Source: Alloprevotella tannerae (GTDB lineage: Bacteria; Bacteroidota; Bacteroidia; Bacteroidales; Bacteroidaceae). Taken from it: a stretch of 26,641 bases of DNA. The first letter of the stretch is position 1, and the number at the start of each line of letters is the position of its first letter. The position numbers were made by a program, and so were the translations under genes. The notes under the pieces were generated by a model, which was not told where the DNA came from, did not search any database, and was given only the letters and a program-made list of their open reading frames with translations. This document shows positions 24,519 to 26,641 of the stretch, in pieces. The stretch is from the NCBI GenBank assembly GCA_015259305.1, contig JABZGO010000004.1, positions 1-26,641 of the forward strand. The letters run 5' to 3'.

Positions 24519-25247
24519 TTAAAACAAATGGGGCGGTATGAGCTCTTGGGCGCGTTGAAAATCTTCGACAGTGTCCAGTTCGATCGAGAAAAACGAAGTG
24601 GTGTCGATCGCCATAAAGAAATGGTTCGCTTCCGCCAGACGCTGAAAGGCGGCCTCATAAAACACGTTGACCAAACCTTCTGTTTCAATCATTGGCGTTA
24701 GCGTTTCAAAAAGCGCAGCACTGTAATCGGCCGTCATCTTTTCAATACCGACCGATTCGCCAAAGGCTTCGTCGGGCGCATATTGTTTGCCGATGCCTAC
24801 AACTTGGCCCGCCTCGTCTACAATTGTCTTCACCTCCTCTTCGCCCAACTCGTGGCGATTGACGGCCAAAGCCGTCGTCGGCGTATCCAAAAGCGGCCGC
24901 AGCAGAGCCGGATCAAAGAGGATGTCGCTATCGAGTAAGAGAAAATCTTTCCCATCCGTGAAAGGGCGAGTCAGCCACAGCGAGTAGATGTTATTGGTTT
25001 TGTCGTAAATGGCATTGTCTATGAAGTGGAAAGTCTGATCCGGATATTGCTTGGTCAAGAATTGGCGGATCATCTCTCCACGATAACCCGTGACAACGAC
25101 AAACTCCCGCATACCGGTTTCCAACAAAGCATCGACCGTGCGCTGCAAAAGCGTGCGCCGGCCCACATTCAGCAAACATTTCGGCCTATCGTTGGTCAGC
25201 GGCCGCAAGCGCGAAGCCATGCCGGCCGCAAGAATCACGGCGATCAT
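24519..25247 (-). CDS. LicC-like sugar/phosphocholine-type nucleotidyltransferase
   Basis: 242 residues. The N-terminal nucleotide-binding segment ILAAGMASRLRPLTNDRPKCLL (in two overlapping parts, residues 5-26) and the metal-binding LLDSDILF place it in the NTP-transferase family. The segment YDKTNNIYSLWL closely recalls the NN-YSL motif of LicC phosphocholine cytidylyltransferase and of phosphonate cytidylyltransferases such as PntC. The C-terminal part ending FFSIELDTVEDFQRAQEL is also LicC-like. Such enzymes activate a small phosphorylated headgroup as a CDP derivative, or a sugar phosphate. Its ATG overlaps the stop of the upstream aminotransferase by four bases (ATGA), so the two are translationally coupled. 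The substrate is not determined by the sequence. Confidence 0.85.
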   Translation of the reverse strand: MIAVILAAGMASRLRPLTNDRPKCLLNVGRRTLLQRTVDALLETGMREFVVVTGYRGEMIRQFLTKQYPDQTFHFIDNAIYDKTNNIYSLWLTRPFTDGKDFLLLDSDILFDPALLRPLLDTPTTALAVNRHELGEEEVKTIVDEAGQVVGIGKQYAPDEAFGESVGIEKMTADYSAALFETLTPMIETEGLVNVFYEAAFQRLAEANHFFMAIDTTSFFSIELDTVEDFQRAQELIPPHLF

Positions 25248-26302
25248 TGGGCTTGCGCGATTTTAAGTATCACGTCAGCCACCTCACGATTCTGCTTGGC
25301 GCGACCAAGCGTTATGCGGAGGTGCGTTTCCAGTCCCGGCTCGTTCATAAACTTCACTTTGTAGTGCGCTTGTGCGAAAGCGCGTTGCAGCGCGTCCTTT
25401 AAGGCCGGCGGATATTTGATCAAGATGAAGTTGGCCACCGATCGATAGACCTTAAAGCCCTGCAAGCGGCCTATTTCCTCCTTATACATACGCCGCGCCT
25501 CGTTCATAACGGCCGCCACGTGTCGATAATGTTCTTCCGAGTGCAAGGCAGCCACGGCGATGTCTTCAGCCAGCCGATCGTAGCCCAAATATTTGTTCGC
25601 ATAACGACAGAATTTATCCATCTCTTCCGAGCGCCCCACGAAGGCGAAGCCCATCCGCAAGCCCGGCAGGCCGTAAAATTTCGAGAGCGTCCTACAGAAA
25701 ATCATGTTCGGATATCGGCCTACGAGTCGTGCGATATAACTTACATCGTCCGTCACGAAAGAAGCGTAAGCCTCATCTACCAGAATAATCGTATCAGTCG
25801 GCGTCATCTGCCCCAAGCGTTCCAGTTCGTCAGGCGTCAGTCCGTTTCCGGTCGGATTATTGGGCGAAGCCACGAGCACTACTTTCGGCCGGTGCTCCTC
25901 GATGCTGCTGCGCAATGCTTCGAAGTCGTAAGCGAAGCAGTCCTCCTCCTCATTCACAGAGTATTGCAGCGTATTTCCGTCGACCTCATCTGCGATCGAT
26001 TGATAATACCACCAAGAATATTGCGGAATGAGCATCACGTTTCGCCCCGGCGTTTCGGTCAGGAAGAAATGTACAGCCTGCTTCAGAATATCTTCGGCCC
26101 CATAGCCCAAGACGACCTGCGACTCGTCGACCCCATAATCTTCCGCCAGCGCAATGGAGAAAATGCTTTTTTTCCCTTCATCGTAAAGTCGCGTATAGAA
26201 GCATAGTTTGTTGACGTCGAAGTCTTTAATGGCTTTAACCACCTCCGCAGAAGGCTCAAAGTTAAATTCGTTTCGGTCTAAGTAATTTATATCGTCGGCC
26301 AT
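25244..26302 (-). CDS. Class I/II PLP-dependent aminotransferase (HisC-like fold)
   Basis: 352 residues. Fold-type I aminotransferase: the PLP lysine is K208 in CRTLSKFYGLPGLRMGF. The cofactor-binding segments LGYGAEDILKQ and SPNNPTGNG and the Asp motif ILVDEAYASF are present. The C-terminal Arg in LRITLGR probably binds a substrate carboxylate or phosphate. The overall pattern resembles histidinol-phosphate aminotransferase, but no other his genes are near. The coupled LicC-like gene suggests instead a role in making or using an amino-bearing headgroup; that is inference. The start ATG 26302 is supported by a -7-like element 23 bases upstream. The gene is divergent from the partial gene at 26603. 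Confidence 0.88.
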   Translation of the reverse strand: MADDINYLDRNEFNFEPSAEVVKAIKDFDVNKLCFYTRLYDEGKKSIFSIALAEDYGVDESQVVLGYGAEDILKQAVHFFLTETPGRNVMLIPQYSWWYYQSIADEVDGNTLQYSVNEEEDCFAYDFEALRSSIEEHRPKVVLVASPNNPTGNGLTPDELERLGQMTPTDTIILVDEAYASFVTDDVSYIARLVGRYPNMIFCRTLSKFYGLPGLRMGFAFVGRSEEMDKFCRYANKYLGYDRLAEDIAVAALHSEEHYRHVAAVMNEARRMYKEEIGRLQGFKVYRSVANFILIKYPPALKDALQRAFAQAHYKVKFMNEPGLETHLRITLGRAKQNREVADVILKIAQAQ

Positions 26303-26324
26303 AATGCTATCACATTTATGCCGA

Positions 26325-26332
26325 CAAAGTTA
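26325..26332 (-). promoter_or_regulatory. Candidate -7 element for the aminotransferase operon
   Basis: TAACTTTG on the minus strand, 23 bases before the start codon; the same 8-mer precedes tyrS, mnmG and the receptor gene. No TTTG is seen at the right upstream distance. Confidence 0.5.
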
Positions 26333-26549
26333 CACAAAAACGCGCAGGGCCGCGGGCGACGCCTGTGAAAATCCTGCCTCGTCGGCAAAAAAGCAAGCAC
26401 AGCACCGATCCGGCCTCCCAAGACGAAACCTCGCTCAAAAGAAGAAATGACGAAGACGAAGAAATGATAAATGCACTTCGAAATTTGCAATGACGAAGCG
26501 TTAAATCGGAGTTCATCAAAAGAAAGGATACGATTTTTCACCTCTAAAA
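26333..26549. other. Rest of the divergent gap at the right end
   Basis: The gene-free gap 26303-26602 is 300 bp. Apart from the two divergent promoter elements it shows no gene or clear repeat; the minus-strand frames here are shadows that continue upstream of the aminotransferase start. Confidence 0.5.
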
Positions 26550-26581
26550 TTTGCATTCTTTTAGCTTTATTTTTATTTTTG
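26550..26581 (+). promoter_or_regulatory. Bacteroidetes-type promoter for the right-edge gene
   Basis: TTTG at 26550-26553, a 20-nt spacer, and TATTTTTG at 26574-26581 match the consensus fully. The ATG follows 21 bases later. Confidence 0.7.
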
Positions 26582-26602
26582 CATTTACAAACTTACATCA
26601 TC

Positions 26603-26641
26603 ATGGATACAATTATAAAAAAATATAGCCAACTATTGCTG
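26603..26641 (+). CDS. Start of a gene cut by the right edge
   Basis: ATG 26603 opens MDTIIKKYSQLLL with no stop before the window ends. It is called only because a full promoter lies at the right distance and the divergent layout fits. Thirteen residues are too few to name a product. Confidence 0.5.
   Translation, partial: MDTIIKKYSQLLL

Noticed and set aside
25511..25530. Second parS-like CACGTG core in the aminotransferase gene
   Set aside because: Only the hexamer core matches (gccgccacgtgtcg); the flanking arms do not, unlike the site at 15040.
1..26641. tRNA, rRNA or tmRNA genes
   Set aside because: I looked for cloverleaf arms and conserved TTCGANTC-type segments in the gene-free stretches and found none convincing; a covariance search would be decisive.

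Overview
The window reads as chromosomal DNA of a Bacteroidales bacterium, most likely a Prevotella-like member of Prevotellaceae; Porphyromonadaceae is not excluded. Evidence: two secreted proteins end in the same Type IX secretion (T9SS) sorting tail (…YIVNGKKVxVK), a C10 cysteine protease resembles Prevotella interpain A / Porphyromonas PrtT, promoters fit the Bacteroidetes pattern TTTG-N19-21-TAnnTTTG, and the conserved run mnmG-apt-uvrC-dtd-mazG-deoC is present. The assignment rests on reading proteins and motifs by eye, not on a database search.

Layout. (1) 2-6571, + strand: two T9SS cargo genes in a row, a large multidomain adhesin-like protein (cut by the left edge) and a C10 protease with leucine-rich and MBG-type repeats, each followed by a hairpin. 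(2) 6572-10333: an AT-rich stretch with a decayed IS5-family (IS1126-like) element, a noncoding AT-rich spacer with short repeats, and an outer-membrane beta-barrel receptor gene with its own promoter. (3) 10480-12540, - strand: tyrS and a small membrane-anchored protein of unknown function. (4) 13085-19347, + strand: mnmG, apt, uvrC, dtd, a MazG-like pyrophosphohydrolase and deoC, ending in a strong intrinsic terminator. A near-perfect parS (ParB-binding) site lies between mnmG and apt. (5) 19428-20697: 1.27 kb without genes but full of palindromic repeats: a 44-nt-period palindromic pair, three tandem ~84-nt two-hairpin units, and two ~120-bp copies of a related unit in the opposite orientation on either side. 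(6) 20698-24451, + strand: hcp (hybrid cluster protein) with a candidate CRP/FNR-type operator, a GC-rich spacer with a 3 x 21-nt tandem repeat, then a secreted protein with an internal duplication followed by an M48 metalloprotease lipoprotein. (7) 24519-26302, - strand: a translationally coupled aminotransferase / LicC-like nucleotidyltransferase pair. (8) A new + strand gene begins at 26603 behind a textbook promoter and runs off the window.

Functionally, most of the right three quarters is housekeeping: translation (tyrS, mnmG, dtd), nucleotide salvage and cleaning (apt, mazG-like, deoC), DNA repair (uvrC), nitrosative stress (hcp) and envelope proteolysis (M48). The left quarter is accessory and surface-directed. 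The most unusual structure is the palindrome cluster between deoC and hcp; the parS site suggests that the window lies in the origin-proximal part of the chromosome.
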